64,000 bases of DNA from the NCBI GenBank assembly GCA_022495005.1, contig JAGYXB010000437.1, forward strand, positions 1,426,001 to 1,490,000. The letters are read 5' to 3'. The translations under genes and the position numbers were made by a program. The DNA comes from Rhyacophila brunnea (taxonomy: Eukaryota; Arthropoda; Insecta; Trichoptera; Rhyacophilidae). The notes below the pieces were generated by a model. That model worked only from the letters and a program-made list of their open reading frames with translations, was not told the DNA's origin and searched no databases. Of the stretch, positions 10,391 to 22,091 are shown in pieces. The stretch's first letter is position 1, and each line of letters starts with the position of its first letter.

Positions 10391-11140
10391 TTAGCTTTGT
10401 TTTTGTACTTTATATTTATTAATAAGAATAATTTATTTTTGTAAGTTCACCGTGCTCCTCTCTCCCATGGTCACTTTTGATTAGAAAGTCTCTGTTAACT
10501 CAGTCAACGCACACTTGATTACGTGGCGATTTTAGTCTTGGGTATCTGCTCTTGAGACATTACCATGCATAAAAAACTGCTTGTGCTTCATAGATACACA
10601 TAAAGCCTCGTGATATGCTTGATTAAGACCGAGTGTAGTGCCAGCGAGTTGGGTTGGAGAGGTCTTTGTTTGTGTTATCGAAAATTAATTATTCATACTA
10701 AAGGAACCCCCATAGTTCCAGGAAAGGCACGAATGACACAGGTATCAATAACACGTTTAATTGGTTAGGATATCTTTGCACTGAGAAAACACGTATGTAG
10801 TTTAGACCTGCAATTTATTTGAGGAGACTTGAATACTTGATTCAAATACCAGCTAGGAATTACACAACGGATCCCTGCTATTCACGGTGCAGGATTTCTC
10901 CAATTTCGTCGTCTTTTGCGCACGTCTCCACGTACTTAGAGAAAATGCCGATTGAAGTTCTCCATGCTATCCTCATCAAGAGGTGCTGCTTTCAGAACTC
11001 TTAACGAAGGGTGTAAATGTGGGTAACCGGCGCACAAAAATATATAAAATCAAAAAAAAAAGATAAATTTTAAATATAGAACATTTTGAAATAATCAAAT
11101 GAATTTGCCTGTCCAATAATAAACACAAAATCTTATACAA
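10391..11140. other. Anonymous stretch
   Basis: No supportable gene. A 61-residue open frame (10819-11004) lies in slightly GC-richer DNA but matches nothing I recognise. Confidence 0.4.
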
Positions 11141-11142
11141 AT

Positions 11143-11465
11143 ATCATCATCATCAGCCTGAATCTATCCATTACTGGATGAATGCCTCTACAATCTGATT
11201 CCACTTATCTCGGTCTTGTGCGTTGCATTGCCACGTACTTCCACAGAACTTTATAATTTCATCGATCCAGCCGTCTCTAGGTCTACATTGCGGACGTTTT
11301 ATACCTTTTGGTTACCACTGGCTGACTAAATTTGTCCAACGATTGTCCTTTCTATGAGCTATGTGTCCAGCCCATTTATATTTGAGGCTTTTATCAAACT
11401 CTATCAAACTCATCGCAAACCCTTGTCTGTTCCTTATCCGAATATATCTTATGTAAATCTTTCTT
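11143..11465 (-). pseudogene. RTE-type LINE 3' end
   Basis: Minus-strand remnant of the C-terminus of an RTE-clade polyprotein. Conceptual fragments match the better copy at 20382-21003 (WAGHIA-like region, P-G-KRP, RPR-WIDE, D-WNQ, IQ--ID). It ends in a TGATGATGA run, the short tandem 3' tail typical of RTE elements. Frames are broken and the 5' part is missing. Confidence 0.7.
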
Positions 11466-11499
11466 CGGTGTTAAGAAAAACACGATTTTCTAATCCTGA

Positions 11500-11820
11500 A
11501 ATGTGAAATATTTTTTCCATTAATTTCCCTAAAACGAGACAAACAATAGCCAAGCAGCCTCACATCATACTGATAGTCAAGAGTTGACGTTGGGCCTGAC
11601 TCAGCCACGAGCTAAGTTTGCCAAAAGAGAACATCAACCTGGCTTGCTTGTTTTTCAAGCCAACCAAATTTCTACATCCTAAAATACCGCTAAATACTAT
11701 TATATATTACAGGGTGTAACAGTGGAGCTACGATATACTGGTATAATCTGGAATGAAGCAAAAAGACTGACAAGTTACCATATTATGCTCCAGCTAAGGG
11801 GCTGAAATGGCCGAAAGAAT
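11500..11820 (+). pseudogene. LINE C-terminal remnant (same family as 48400-48620)
   Basis: Plus-strand fragments AKQPHIILIVK and LSHELSLPK fit the K-R-RL-WLGHVLRMP region of LINE polymerases. The rest (AACCTGGCTTGCTTGTTTTT, then TCTGGAATGAAGCAAAAAGA) is closely similar to 48395-48610. Multiple stops. Confidence 0.6.
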
Positions 11821-11884
11821 ATAAAAATTATCCTTTGACTGAGGTTTCAAATGGTCACAATTAAAAAATAAGTTCCCGACCGGT

Positions 11885-12025
11885 TAGCTCACTTTTTTCA
11901 AAAAAGTTTTTTCTATTGGTTGTGATATGCTCTCTCAGTTAGTGTTTTTCTAAATTATATAATGTTCAATAATCAGAATGATATATTCTTAAATCTTGTG
12001 AATTATTCGTTTAAATAAAAGAAAT
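11885..12025 (+). repeat. SINE-A tail without head
   Basis: Contains TTTTTTCAAAAAAGTTTTTT, CTATTGGTTGTGATATG and then CTTAAATCTTGTGAATTATT. The order of blocks is the same as in the other SINE-A tails; no tRNA-like head is recognisable just upstream. Confidence 0.6.
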
Positions 12026-12786
12026 AGTTAATTAAAAAATAAGTATTATATTTTTTCAAATTTAGAACTTTTTCCCGAGATTGAATTAAAAACTCACTGT
12101 GATTGTTTATTTAAGTTTTACTTCCGTCAAATACATTTAAAAAAAAAAAACTATATATCTACTTATTCATGAGTTTTTTTTTCTAATATCTCTATAACTA
12201 AAAGTATTTATTTTCATATGTATATACAAAAATTCTGCGGCCTTCAAAGTAATCCATTCACATGCGGTATTTCTAGGGCGCCTTAATGTTTTTTTAATAT
12301 ATACTTACTAAGTGTGCCATGAATCGAATATTTTTTAAATCACTATAAATTTTTCACACGATTTATGCTAGTGTACTTTTAATATTATATTATATTCATC
12401 TAAGTGTAAAATAAATGCATAAGTTCGTGTAAGTACCCGGTATAATATACATTAAGGTTTGTAAGTCTGTCAACCTTGGAAATGATAAATGTCTTCCCCT
12501 TAATGACATAAATTGTAATATCGATATTTTATATAACGAATAACTCAACACATGTATTACTAATATCATAATCGTTTTATATATACCTACCTTTTTTAAG
12601 GTTCACCATGGCACGTTTCTTATATTTCTGTCACTATAAAAAAATGTTCAATTACCTCTTCGTGTCTTCATCCACAACATCATGACCCCCCCTTCCCACA
12701 TATATATATTTTATTTCATCAATGTCAAAGACTGGAGACAAGCTTTCTAGATCCGACAAAAATTAATAATGCACGCAAAAAACGTT
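12026..12786. other. Anonymous AT-rich stretch
   Basis: No gene or named repeat seen. Confidence 0.4.
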
Positions 12787-12800
12787 AGTTGTACTTAGGT

Positions 12801-13232
12801 CATCATCATCAGGGGTGCGACAACCCGGTGTGGGTCTTGGCCTCCTCCAACAGCTCCCCCCACCTGTCCCTATCCAGTGTGGCTGCTTTCCAATTCGATA
12901 CCCCCAGAATACGGTAGTCACTGGCAGCTCCATCCAACCAGCGAATCTTTGGCCTACCTCTTCTTCTACGCCCTTTTGGATTGCTGGACATCACTCTCCC
13001 ATCACTTGCCGGTTCACTGTCATTCATACGGTGCACATGACCTAGCCATCGCAGTCTCCCAATCTTAATTGATTGAACTGCGCTGTAATCTTCGTACAGC
13101 CCGTAGAGCTCAGCATTATATCTTCTCCTCCAATTGGTGCTATCCCTGATCGGTCCATATATACGGCGGAGAATTTTTGAACTGCGCTGCAATCTTCATA
13201 CAGCCCGTAGAGTTCACCATTTTTCTTAGCTC
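12801..13232 (-). pseudogene. 5'-truncated LINE (second RTE-like family) with 14 bp duplication
   Basis: Minus strand, 13192-12809: 127 residues of a LINE polymerase C-terminus (LRRIYGPIRD, RLRWLGHVHRM, GRRRRGRPKIRW, LDRDRWGELLEEAKTHTG). The 3' end runs into TGATGATGATGA. The insertion is framed by a perfect 14 bp duplication, AGTTGTACTTAGGT (12787-12800 and 13233-13246). At its 5' end a segment is repeated: the piece encoding ELYGLYEDYSAVQ appears again with the changed context GELYGLYEDCSAVQ. Only the end of the element was inserted; there is no catalytic core. Related pieces lie at 30590-31500. Confidence 0.85.
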
Positions 13233-13499
13233 AGTTGTACTTAGGTACATGTTTTTATTGAAATAAGAATACAAATTGTAGTTAGTGTTCGTTAGTTTTT
13301 TAAAATCGTAATAATAGATCGATGTGTCATTGCAGTTGTGATTGATTGACCAAAGTAAAGCCGGTTTGATTTTATTTAAAATTGCACCATTGTTACCATG
13401 ACGCACGCTACTTAAACAAGCAATGTAGTATTTGATCTCCGACATTGTTCGAAGTATCTGAAAAAAAGTTTTTTTTTTATTTAGAATAATTAGTAATCA

Positions 13500-13668
13500 C
13501 CATGTCCTTGCTTTTTCGTACAAGGCGGTTGTTAGTAATTTTGAACAATCACAAACACCCAGGCTTTGAGGAAAAAACATAAATATTGTGGCCTCAACGG
13601 AAATCGAACCCAGAACTCTCGGGTGGAAGGCCAGTGCTTTACGCCCTGCACCACGACAGCGGCCTCAA
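13500..13668 (-). repeat. SINE-B copy 1 (tRNA-derived)
   Basis: On the minus strand: an A-box region (GTCGTGGTGCAGGGCGTAAA), then GAGAGTTCTGGGTTCGATTT (B box), then a body with AGCCTGGGTGTTTGTGATTG and a 3' part ending ACAAGGCGGTT and GCAAGGACATG as seen inverted on the plus strand. The same order is found at 57879-58044. A 63-residue open frame crossing it is not a gene. Confidence 0.8.
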
Positions 13669-14061
13669 AAAAAACTTGACTACCCTTGCGAACACATTCG
13701 AGACAAAGACAAAGACATTCCACTAAAATGTAACATTTCTAGGTCCATTTTTTAAGGACAAGAGAATGGGTTACTGTGAACTCTTTTAAGAAGAAAATAA
13801 AAATCAATTCCATTACCGCGTGTAATATAATTATAATTAATTGTGTATTATCAAATGTATAATTATCAATTAGTACGAAATAAAAGTGTTAGTTTGAAAA
13901 TAAGGTGCCGTTTATCAATTATTGCTTACCCCACCATTCGTGGATGTGTCCAGTTTCCCTCACATCACAATTTTTAAAATTCAAATCAACCCTGCCTAAG
14001 CTAAACAACAGTTTATAAAAAATAAATATTCGTGTATAAAATATTTAATAATATAGTCTTT

Positions 14062-16901
14062 GGGCATTTTCGCCAAAGTTTGTACATTGCGTTTTTGGCA
14101 TGTCCCATGACTTTGATTGATTTTTTCATAGTTATTATATTATAAAATGTTGGAAAGTTATGTACTTTTAACATGCAAATTTATTAATTTACTCTATTCA
14201 ATCAGTTAAATACAACTATCTGACCTGTATATATTTTTAATTGATTATTTAGATCGAAAGGTAGTGCGTTTTTACCATGTCCCACCCATAAATTCAAATA
14301 AACAAAGTCTGATTTCGTCATTAATTTTGAGTGTGTAAAATTAAATTCGTAGTGTTTTCAACAGCTTACATTATATATTTTTGGAAAATATATAGTTTTT
14401 TCGTAAATTTGTACCAATATTGAAAAAAAATCACGTTTAAAGTGTGTCCCAGGATATTTGAAAAAGTGGAACTCCACATTCCGTTACCACGATTTTAGCA
14501 TGAAGGCGAAAAATTTTCACTATAAATATGTTTTTTTTTAATGTAGCAACATTTTTGTATAACACTGATCGCCATGTACACTTTAAATTGTTGGTGTGTG
14601 TCGGTATCGCTATCGGAACAGGTTGCTTTCTGGGTTGGTCATTTAAGAAGTTCCACTACTGTTACCACGATTTATAAGGTAAGAAAACACATATTTCTAT
14701 TTCACATACTACACATATGGAGCTTATCTTTCATACTACAGATATAATAAAACATATCGCAGGTTTAACAATAAAACTAAGCTAAATTTTGGCTTCAAAC
14801 ACTTCTGAAACAGAATCCGTTACTTCCACTCCGAAACTATATTGGTGGTAACGTATATGTGGAATGTAAAAGTAACGAAATGGCATGCATAAAGTTGGGT
14901 TTACAGTGTGTGTTTAGTTCTTCATAGATTATAAAAAAATTATTTTGTCTGTTCGTATGAAAAACAAAAATATTTTCATTAAAAAATATAAAAAATAACC
15001 TGACTATAATATAATAATATAATAAAGATTAAAAAAGTATGTGATATGTCTGAATACGCAAAAATAGCGCACATAAAAGTATGGAGATAAAAAACAACAG
15101 AAGGAAAAGAAAAAACACCAGACTGAAATAATTGCGAGACAGGCACTGGCTCTGTCATACTCTTTCTGTTATACGCCACCAAAATTTTAAAACTTCTCCA
15201 TACATTTTAGGCATAGAAATTTATAAAATGTATGAAAAAGTATTTTTTTGTCACGTTTAACAGAAATGTGTACTCGATTAGATTTAATACCTAGAACTGT
15301 AGGTATTCACGAAATGTCAGAAAAGTACGTCTTGATTACAATCAACCTGTATAGCTACATTTTATGTTGATGAATACAATTAAATTTCAAGACAACATAA
15401 AGTCGAACTTGGTTATTACGAGGAAGATGGGACCGACTGAATTTGCTTGTTATAAGCGTTACTCGTTATATCAGAGAATAGGTATTTTAAATGAGCATGT
15501 CACATTACACAAAAAGCCGAAAATAAAAAATTTGGAAACCATCGTAAAAATCCCCGAAACGAGCATGGCATTCATAAACTACAAAAGAAGTTGTTTATTG
15601 TAATTAACGCTGGTAGGTACCTACGGACTTCACAAACCTTGGATTTTTCAACCATATGCGTGGATACTTTTTTATTATTGTCGGTGAAACACCAATAAGG
15701 TAGGTACTTAGACACTTTACTAGTGTCATAAACGTAATCCGACCCCGGCGGCATCCTGTCCAATCGGATTTTATTGCTTAGGGTCGAAATGTTTTAAAAC
15801 GGTCGACACATTAACAGTATTTTAGCTCGGTATATCCGATAAGTTGCTCGTTATAACAGTGAAAGAATTAAATGTATGGCGAAAATCATAAACCAATTGT
15901 CAACAAATGTTTCGTTATTACATCCGAGATCTCGCTATGTCAGAGATCGTAATAACCGAGTTTGACTATAATTATTTTCGTAAAAGTTATATACTCCGTG
16001 CCGCGCTAGGAACTCGCGTCTGAATCCCTTGCTGATTTTTTTTTTCATATATTGTTAATTTGCTTAAAAATATTTTTTATCTGAGTTACAAATAATATAA
16101 ATGCCAAATAAAGTTATGGTAATGTATAGTGTGTCAAAATTATTACCTACCTTATTTTACAAGTATTGTGAAATTTATTATAAAATATGTCTATTTTAGT
16201 GATTAAGTTTGATTTGTTTTGTTATTTTGACGCACGTTGAATATTTATCTGTCTATCAAAAAATTCAAATAAATTTCATAAAACAAAAATTTGTTTTTAT
16301 GGTAACATGTAACTTAAGCTTTACAAATTACACTCCGTTACCATTTCGTTCCATTCCGAAAATGTCCCCAAAAAAGTTGAACGTTAACTATTTTTCATTT
16401 GATTATTAAATAACGAAACTTATTTATTTTTCCAATAAAATTTAGTAAAGTGATTATTGTCTTTAAAAAAATAGCAGAACGAACATTGATTGGTTTTTTC
16501 AAATACTAAAGGAAAAATGCTCTGCCATTATAGACATAGGGTAACGGAGGGGAACGAAATGTGCCCAAGAATTAAAATTCAATAATATTTTTTGACTATT
16601 TGTAGTTTTATTTTGAAGTGTATGGTTTTTTTAATCTAATAGAGCTCTTTTAAGTGATAAAAAGTGTTTCATTCATGTTTTAAAAGCTAAGTTTCGTAGT
16701 CACGGAACGGAAACTTATTATGCCCAATTTCATAATAAAAATGATATAAATATTGTATTAATCAATATTTTGCTGAAAAATTGCTATCACCAATTCAGCA
16801 ATAGAACAAGGAATCTGCTAGCTATATAAAAATGGTTAATTTGAGTGAAAAAATAATATTACCCAAATTTCAAACATGTACAAACTTTGGCGAAAATGCC
16901 C
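14062..16901. mobile_element. 2.84 kb element with 26 bp perfect terminal inverted repeats
   Basis: The left end GGGCATTTTCGCCAAAGTTT(GTACAT) is matched exactly, inverted, by the right end at 16876-16901. Flanking CTTT occurs on both sides (14058-14061 and 16902-16905), a possible 4 bp duplication. The inside is AT-rich with scattered GTTACC/GGTAAC and GTCCC words and no transposase I can recognise. The four open frames of 63-79 residues are unassigned. A pogo-type MITE is nested at 15400-15968. Superfamily unknown. Confidence 0.75.
15400..15968. mobile_element. pogo/Tigger-like MITE
   Basis: A 569 bp element with ends AAGTCGAACTTGGTTATTAC and GTAATAACCGAGTTTGACTA, flanked by TA (15398-15399 and 15969-15970). 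Sub-terminal repeats CTCGTTATA lie near both ends. Inverted ends of the form GTC-AACT-GGTTAT-ACGA with TA target sites are characteristic of pogo/Tigger elements. It is nested inside the 2.84 kb element, so it arrived later. Non-coding. Confidence 0.75.
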
Positions 16902-16919
16902 CTTTACGTCATAACGTTA

Positions 16920-17573
16920 GACTATGGATACATCTAGACGCCACCCACTGCATTGATAAATGAAGCTGTGTGCCGTGCGTTTGGTTTGTGGGCGAGCGAA
17001 CGCATTCGTATACAAATGTTTGAGACCATAGACCATTTCGCTGGTGTTCGCCCAAAGTGCTCGCAATAGACGCTTATATACTTTTCTGGTTTTTTGCAGT
17101 ATATACTATTTTTAAGCTATCAAAATGCAACCATTAGGTAAATATATCCATAATTTAAGTTATTTTAAAGAAACACTTAGCTCACTTGATATTAAAATAT
17201 ATAATAATACACAAATAAATTACCACGAGCATGTATCAACTTACCTATGAAACGTAATACCATCTTCTTGCTTATCAATATGGCTACCACATTTTAATAC
17301 GACACACAGAACCATCTTTTCTACTTAATTAACTAAAAATATTTACCACTGACTTTATGTTTAACACAAAAAATATCAATTTTAGCAACACGCGCTCGCA
17401 GGTTATCGACGCTTAGCTTTGCAATAAACTAAGATTTGGCGGCGACACCATAGCAAATCATCTCACAGATCTGTAAAACTTTTATCTTACTCTAGAGCGC
17501 GTCGCAGAGATTATAAGGGTGCCGAATACTTTCTCACTCGCACTTATGCATCGTTTTTGTTCAGGCCTTGGTT
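16920..17573 (+). mobile_element. 660 bp dispersed repeat, copy 2
   Basis: Second copy of the repeat at 781-1452. It is bounded by a perfect 9 bp direct repeat, ATAACGTTA (16911-16919 and 17574-17582), which shows that it is a mobile insertion. It begins GACTATGGATACATC and ends TTCAGGCCTTGGTT. No inverted repeats are visible at the ends and no coding capacity. Confidence 0.8.
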
Positions 17574-17582
17574 ATAACGTTA

Positions 17583-18040
17583 TTTAATGTAAATCGACCT
17601 TATATATACATCTTAAGTATAGCATCTAGATTGTGGCTATTGTCCCAAAAGTAATTAATTAGATTATAAGTTTTCCTATTATTACTTATGAGTAGGTTTG
17701 AATTTAAAATCCCTTCCGTTGTAATATTTCGGATGTGTTTAGCGAAATATTAATTTACGTAAACATTTTAGTAAAATTATCCCACCTCAAAAACTGTAAG
17801 CATGATTAAAACACGGAAACTGGGGGTTAATATTAAATGTTTAAGTTTAACGTGGGGTTTTGAGGTAACGTCTATATTAATGAGATCAGCTACACACGGT
17901 TGTATTCATCGACTTGCTAATGGATGTAGCACATGAAAATTAATAGTTCCTTCGTAAAAACCGCCTTGCTCAAAGATATATTCTGGATCATTCAACTTTC
18001 AACTTCAATTTTGGTAAGTAGTTGTCCATGTATTAAGACC
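17583..18040. other. Anonymous stretch
   Basis: AT-rich with no gene. A weak inverted pair, CCACCTCAAAAAC (near 17782) and GTTTTGAGGT (near 17858), may be a short hairpin element. Confidence 0.35.
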
Positions 18041-18796
18041 ATGGCCCCCATAAGGGGGGGACTGACAGGACTCTAGCCTGGGGGCCCGGGCTTAGAGAGG
18101 GCCCGGCGTGAAAATAATACACACCATAAATTGCTCTAATAGTAAAAAAAAAGTCGCCAGCGGGGCTATTTTCCTGAATGATTATGAAAATTTAAAAAAA
18201 AGTGGTTGTGTGATGTAATTTGATTGATATAATTAAATGATAATTCATATTGTGTAGAAATTCATTTTGGTATAGTAATATGGCAAAGGGTTGCATGTTA
18301 TTTAGTTACCGTTACCACAAAAGTGACCACATAAGCGTTGGACTATCATGCCGTGGGTCCCATGTTCAAATCCTGGGTCTGGCAAGTACACATATTGTTT
18401 TTCAATATGTGTGTGAGTCAGGGTAAGGACCTAATAGGTTGAGCAAGTGGCTGACATCCATTTCTCGTAAAAACAAAATCTGTTAATAAAAACCTCTACT
18501 CTGTGGAGGCCTATATGATCCTATTAGGATCGTACATGGTCGAAGAAGAAGACCACAATAGGGGGTCGTCCTTCAATGCTTCATAATATTATGCTGAGTG
18601 CTGAGATCTTAATAAATCAACTGAATTTATTTAAAAATCGCCAAAAATACATGGAATACCCTTAGCCCTCGGGTTCCGTGGAAACGACCTGGGGAACACT
18701 ACTCTAGAAAATAACTTTGCCCTTAACCTTAGCGATATGTAGGGGGCCCCGCTATAGATCCTGGTCTGGGGGTCTGGTTCAGGATGTGGGGGCCAT
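18041..18796. mobile_element. Possible DNA element with ATGGCCCCCA ends
   Basis: ATGGCCCCCA at 18041-18050 is matched by TGGGGGCCAT at 18787-18796. Both ends are followed inward by G-rich blocks unusual for this AT-rich window, and a SINE-C is nested inside. The inverted repeat is short and no duplication is clear, so this is tentative. CTGGGGAACACTACTC near 18695 looks like the end of another hAT-type element. Confidence 0.35.
18305..18555 (+). repeat. SINE-C copy 1 (tRNA-derived)
   Basis: The best full-length copy in order: a tRNA-like head ending GTTCAAATCCTGGGTCTGG, a middle with AAGTGGCTGACATCCATTTC and TAAAAACAAAATCTGTTA, then GGAGGCCTATATGATCCTAT and TAGGATCGTACATGGTC, finishing in GAAGAAGAAG. 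In other copies the head reads TGGCCGAGCGGC, which resembles a class II (Leu/Ser-type) tRNA A box. Confidence 0.85.
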
Positions 18797-18799
18797 GAT

Positions 18800-19970
18800 T
18801 ATGACGTTACACCTTAATAGTAAGAGATGATGAGAAATTTAATGACTTATGGGCGAAAGGGATAAAGGATGTGTAGAAACCAATAAATTATAAACTCACT
18901 TTATTTTGTGGTGATCAACGACTTCTGTAAAAACAAGCATAGTCAGGAAATCCATGATATACGAATCGATCGCGAACATATTATTATTTAATACATTATT
19001 CAAAGGCCTTCAGTAGTATCGGTTTTGTGCTTACTCAGTGAGAAACGGTGACAGCGAAAATAAGATTATGTAGTACATACCTACTTTATTTGGTAGAATA
19101 CAAATTTTACACGAATCTAATTACCAATTGCAAATAAGAACTTTTATCTCAGTAATATTTATTATATTAAAATGCATTTCTCACCGAGACATGGGATACT
19201 GAGTGTCAGCATTATTCAATCGTGAGGAGTTCAGTAAATAGGTTATCATGATTGAATGAAAATCTCACTCGGCTTTTATCTTGATCGTGTAATAGCTACT
19301 CCAAATCATTCTCTCAGTATCGCCGAGCCTCGGGCTAAAAGATCTCACTTGTTTTATCTTTTATATTATTGTCTTTATTGTACATATTATGTAAACTGTA
19401 CTTGTCAATGAGTAAATAACCTCGAAATCTCTACCACTAACTACAAGTCTTTACTCACCGCTCACCACATCTCACATCATCAATTCTCAACTCCACACGT
19501 ATCACCAATAATAATTATGACAATAAAATATTCCGTGTTAACATTCTACTGAAATCGGTTATTTTTAATGAATTCGTTTTTCAACGAATTAAGGGATGGG
19601 GTAGGTTTATATGAAAGATTTTATGAAGAAGTGTGACGATAAGAGGGGTGGGGTTGAAAATACCGAAAAATATATGACTGTATTAATGGACGATCTCTAA
19701 AAAATGAATATTGATGAAAGATAAGCTATTACTACATTGCAAAATGTGACGTAATACAATTCCGATTTAATATATTGTACAATATTATTATCATTTCATA
19801 TTATTAGGTACCTATGAAATGAACAATGTTCCGTGAAAACCAGGAATGTTTTTTTACGCTGCAACCATTGATGTATTAATTATAAATGGCTGGTTGCAAA
19901 GGTTGCAACAAATTCACATGTTTAACTTGTTAAGAACTTTATTCACTTATATTTTCATGTGATAATTTTT
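18800..19970. other. Anonymous stretch
   Basis: No gene or classifiable repeat seen. Confidence 0.4.
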
Positions 19971-19974
19971 TTCC

Positions 19975-20095
19975 CGACTATGTCCGATTCCACAAGATCA
20001 TATAGGCCTCCATAGAGTGGAGGTTTGTACTAATAGGTTTTGTTTTTATGAAAAATAGATGTCTTCACATTGACTGCTGACTAGATAATTACCAT
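19975..20095 (-). repeat. SINE-C copy 2 (3' part)
   Basis: Minus-strand 3' half only: GACTATGTCCGATTCCAC, ATCATATAGGCCTCCATAGA and GTTTTGTTTTTATGAAAAAT as read on the plus strand. The tRNA-like head is missing. Confidence 0.75.
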
Positions 20096-20381
20096 ATTTA
20101 AATAACGTGATAATTATATCGAATGGTCACCTTAATCGTTACTTTAGCGTCTAATGTATTAATAACTAAGTATTGTCTTTTGTATTTACATACCCTACAA
20201 AATAAACAATGGGTTACGTTAACATTTCAGTAATTTCGAAGTGTTCCATCACATAATAGTACAAAGAAACACGTCTAGCAGTTATATAGAAGAAGTGACA
20301 TAATACTCGTATTAAAAAAATGTTAGTCTATAATCTCAGTTAATACTATAAAGAAGTTGCAAGTTGCAGTTGTTTCAATAT

Positions 20382-21003
20382 CATCATCACCATCAGCCGG
20401 GGTCAATCCACTGCTGGATGAAGGCCTCCCCAAACTTTTTCCAACTCTCTTGGTCATGTGTCGTTAGCTGCCACGTATTTCCGCCGAACTTTACCAGTTC
20501 GTCAATCCAGCGGCTTTTAGGGCGACCCTGTGGCCGTTTCATGCCTCTTGGGTACCACTGGATGACGGCATTTGTCCAGCAGCCGTCCTTTTGGCGAGCA
20601 ATGTGCCTGCCCATCTCCATTTCAGCTGTTTGGCAACGTCTATTACATCGCGTACTCTTGTCTGCTTCCTAACCCATTCGTTTCTCTTACGGTCCTTTCG
20701 CGTGATGCCCATCATACACCTCTCCATGCCTCGCTGTGTGACTCTTAGCCTTTGGACATCTCTCGTGTTGAGGGCCCACGTCTCGCAGCCATACGTGAGC
20801 ATGGGTAGCACACATTGGTTGAACACCCTACGCTTAAGACATAATGGTAGGTCACTCTTGAAGATACTATTCAGATGTCCGAAAGCACTCCATCCCAGCT
20901 TTGTTCTTCGAGCAATTTCATCGTGCATGCTTCCGTCTATGGACACCTGCTGTCCGAGATAGACGTAGCTGCTGACTTGCTCGAGTTGGGTGCCAGAAAT
21001 ACA
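20382..21003 (-). pseudogene. RTE-type LINE 3' end, best-preserved copy
   Basis: The minus strand carries the last ~200 residues of an RTE-clade endonuclease/reverse transcriptase: MLTYGCETWALNTRDVQRLR and GMERCMMGITRKDRKRNEW, then LKWRWAGHIARQKDGCW after a frameshift near 20600, then RPQGRPKSRWIDELVKFGG and FIQQWIDPG. The order and motifs are those expected after the RT domain. It ends in TGATGGTGATGATGA. A perfect 10 bp duplication, GTTTCAATAT (20372-20381 and 21004-21013), bounds it. The catalytic YADD region was never inserted. The long plus-strand open frames here are antisense. Confidence 0.9.
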
Positions 21004-21029
21004 GTTTCAATATAACAGTGATATATACC

Positions 21030-21660
21030 CAATAAAAAATATCATACGTGTTCGCTTAAATATTTCCATATTGTTTTTGTTATCATTAATGTTGCTACAG
21101 CCCGGCATGGGTCCTGGACACCACTGTCATATCCTTTCGTCGAACAATTCAGCAGCACACATATGCCATAAGTCAAATTTTCCAGTCCTGCCATCCAGCG
21201 CCTAATCAACCTCCGCTGTGCTCACATATACTTCTTCTACAAATTCTGCAAAAGAAAACTTAGTAAAAACAAATCACCGGAATAAAATATGATAACTATG
21301 ATTAATACTCTTTTCATTTCTAATTAACTTTGGTTAAGTCAAGCAAAAAAGTTTAATCCTCAAAAGCTTTTATTACGGGCAAACTTTCTAGATTTATTCG
21401 TATGTTTTCCAAAGTAATAGTGGCCCAACTTTTTAGAGACGTACACGGGTTAATTTGTAAGATTTATGATTGGTTGTAAAGTAAATGATGCTTGTTATTT
21501 TTTAATAATGTATTCTATGTATATAAAAAAACTCAAGCTACTGTATTATTATGTACAACGCTTAAACAATATTATAATTGAATTACACACGTATTCAAAT
21601 AAAACAATATAGGTAAAAAGTAGTATAAATAATTACCTACCATATTCCATTCTAAGCGGA
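21030..21660. other. Anonymous stretch
   Basis: Positions 21095-21225 are GC-richer. On the minus strand they might be a very decayed LINE tail (ending near AGGACCCATGCCGGGCTG), but I cannot support a frame. The rest is AT-rich and blank. Confidence 0.35.
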
Positions 21661-21663
21661 GCA

Positions 21664-22090
21664 TAGGAATTGCAATACCGGTATTTCAAAACCGGTATTT
21701 AATTATTTATTTATACCGAATACGGGTATTAAGAAAGCATTCACATTATGTTTTTCTAAAATGAATATTATGTTATTTCTTCATTACTTATCTACTAAAA
21801 AGTATATCGTATATTAATTAATTTAGTGTATAAGTTTTATGATGCCAAAATAAAAATATATTGACCAAAACCAATAAAGGTTTGATAATAATAAAACAAA
21901 ACCCATCAAATATACATATAATATAATTGTCAAAACATTCGTGGAAAATATTTCCAATTATTCTGTGACCATTTATCCAACGTTGATAGTGTAATCCAAC
22001 AAGCATTGAATTTGAGAGACTCGGATTTATAGTATTTGTTCATCAGCAGTTCTACAATATTATGATGTATATATATATTTATAAAGTTCA
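21664..22090 (-). mobile_element. hAT-like 'CCGGTATT' MITE, copy 1 (truncated)
   Basis: Starts TAGGAATTGCAATACCGG and is followed by an internal part similar to 60060-60400 (for example ATCCAACGTTGATAGT). The right end is missing where it abuts the mariner-type MITE at about 22090. On the minus strand the internal part reads YQRWINGHRIIGNIFHEC, with W-N-H spacing reminiscent of the catalytic region of hAT transposases. This suggests derivation from an autonomous hAT, but the match is by eye only. Confidence 0.65.
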
Positions 22091-22091
22091 A

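Noticed and set aside
20591..20962. 123-residue plus-strand frame
   Set aside because: It is antisense to a clear RTE LINE C-terminus, so it is a shadow frame.
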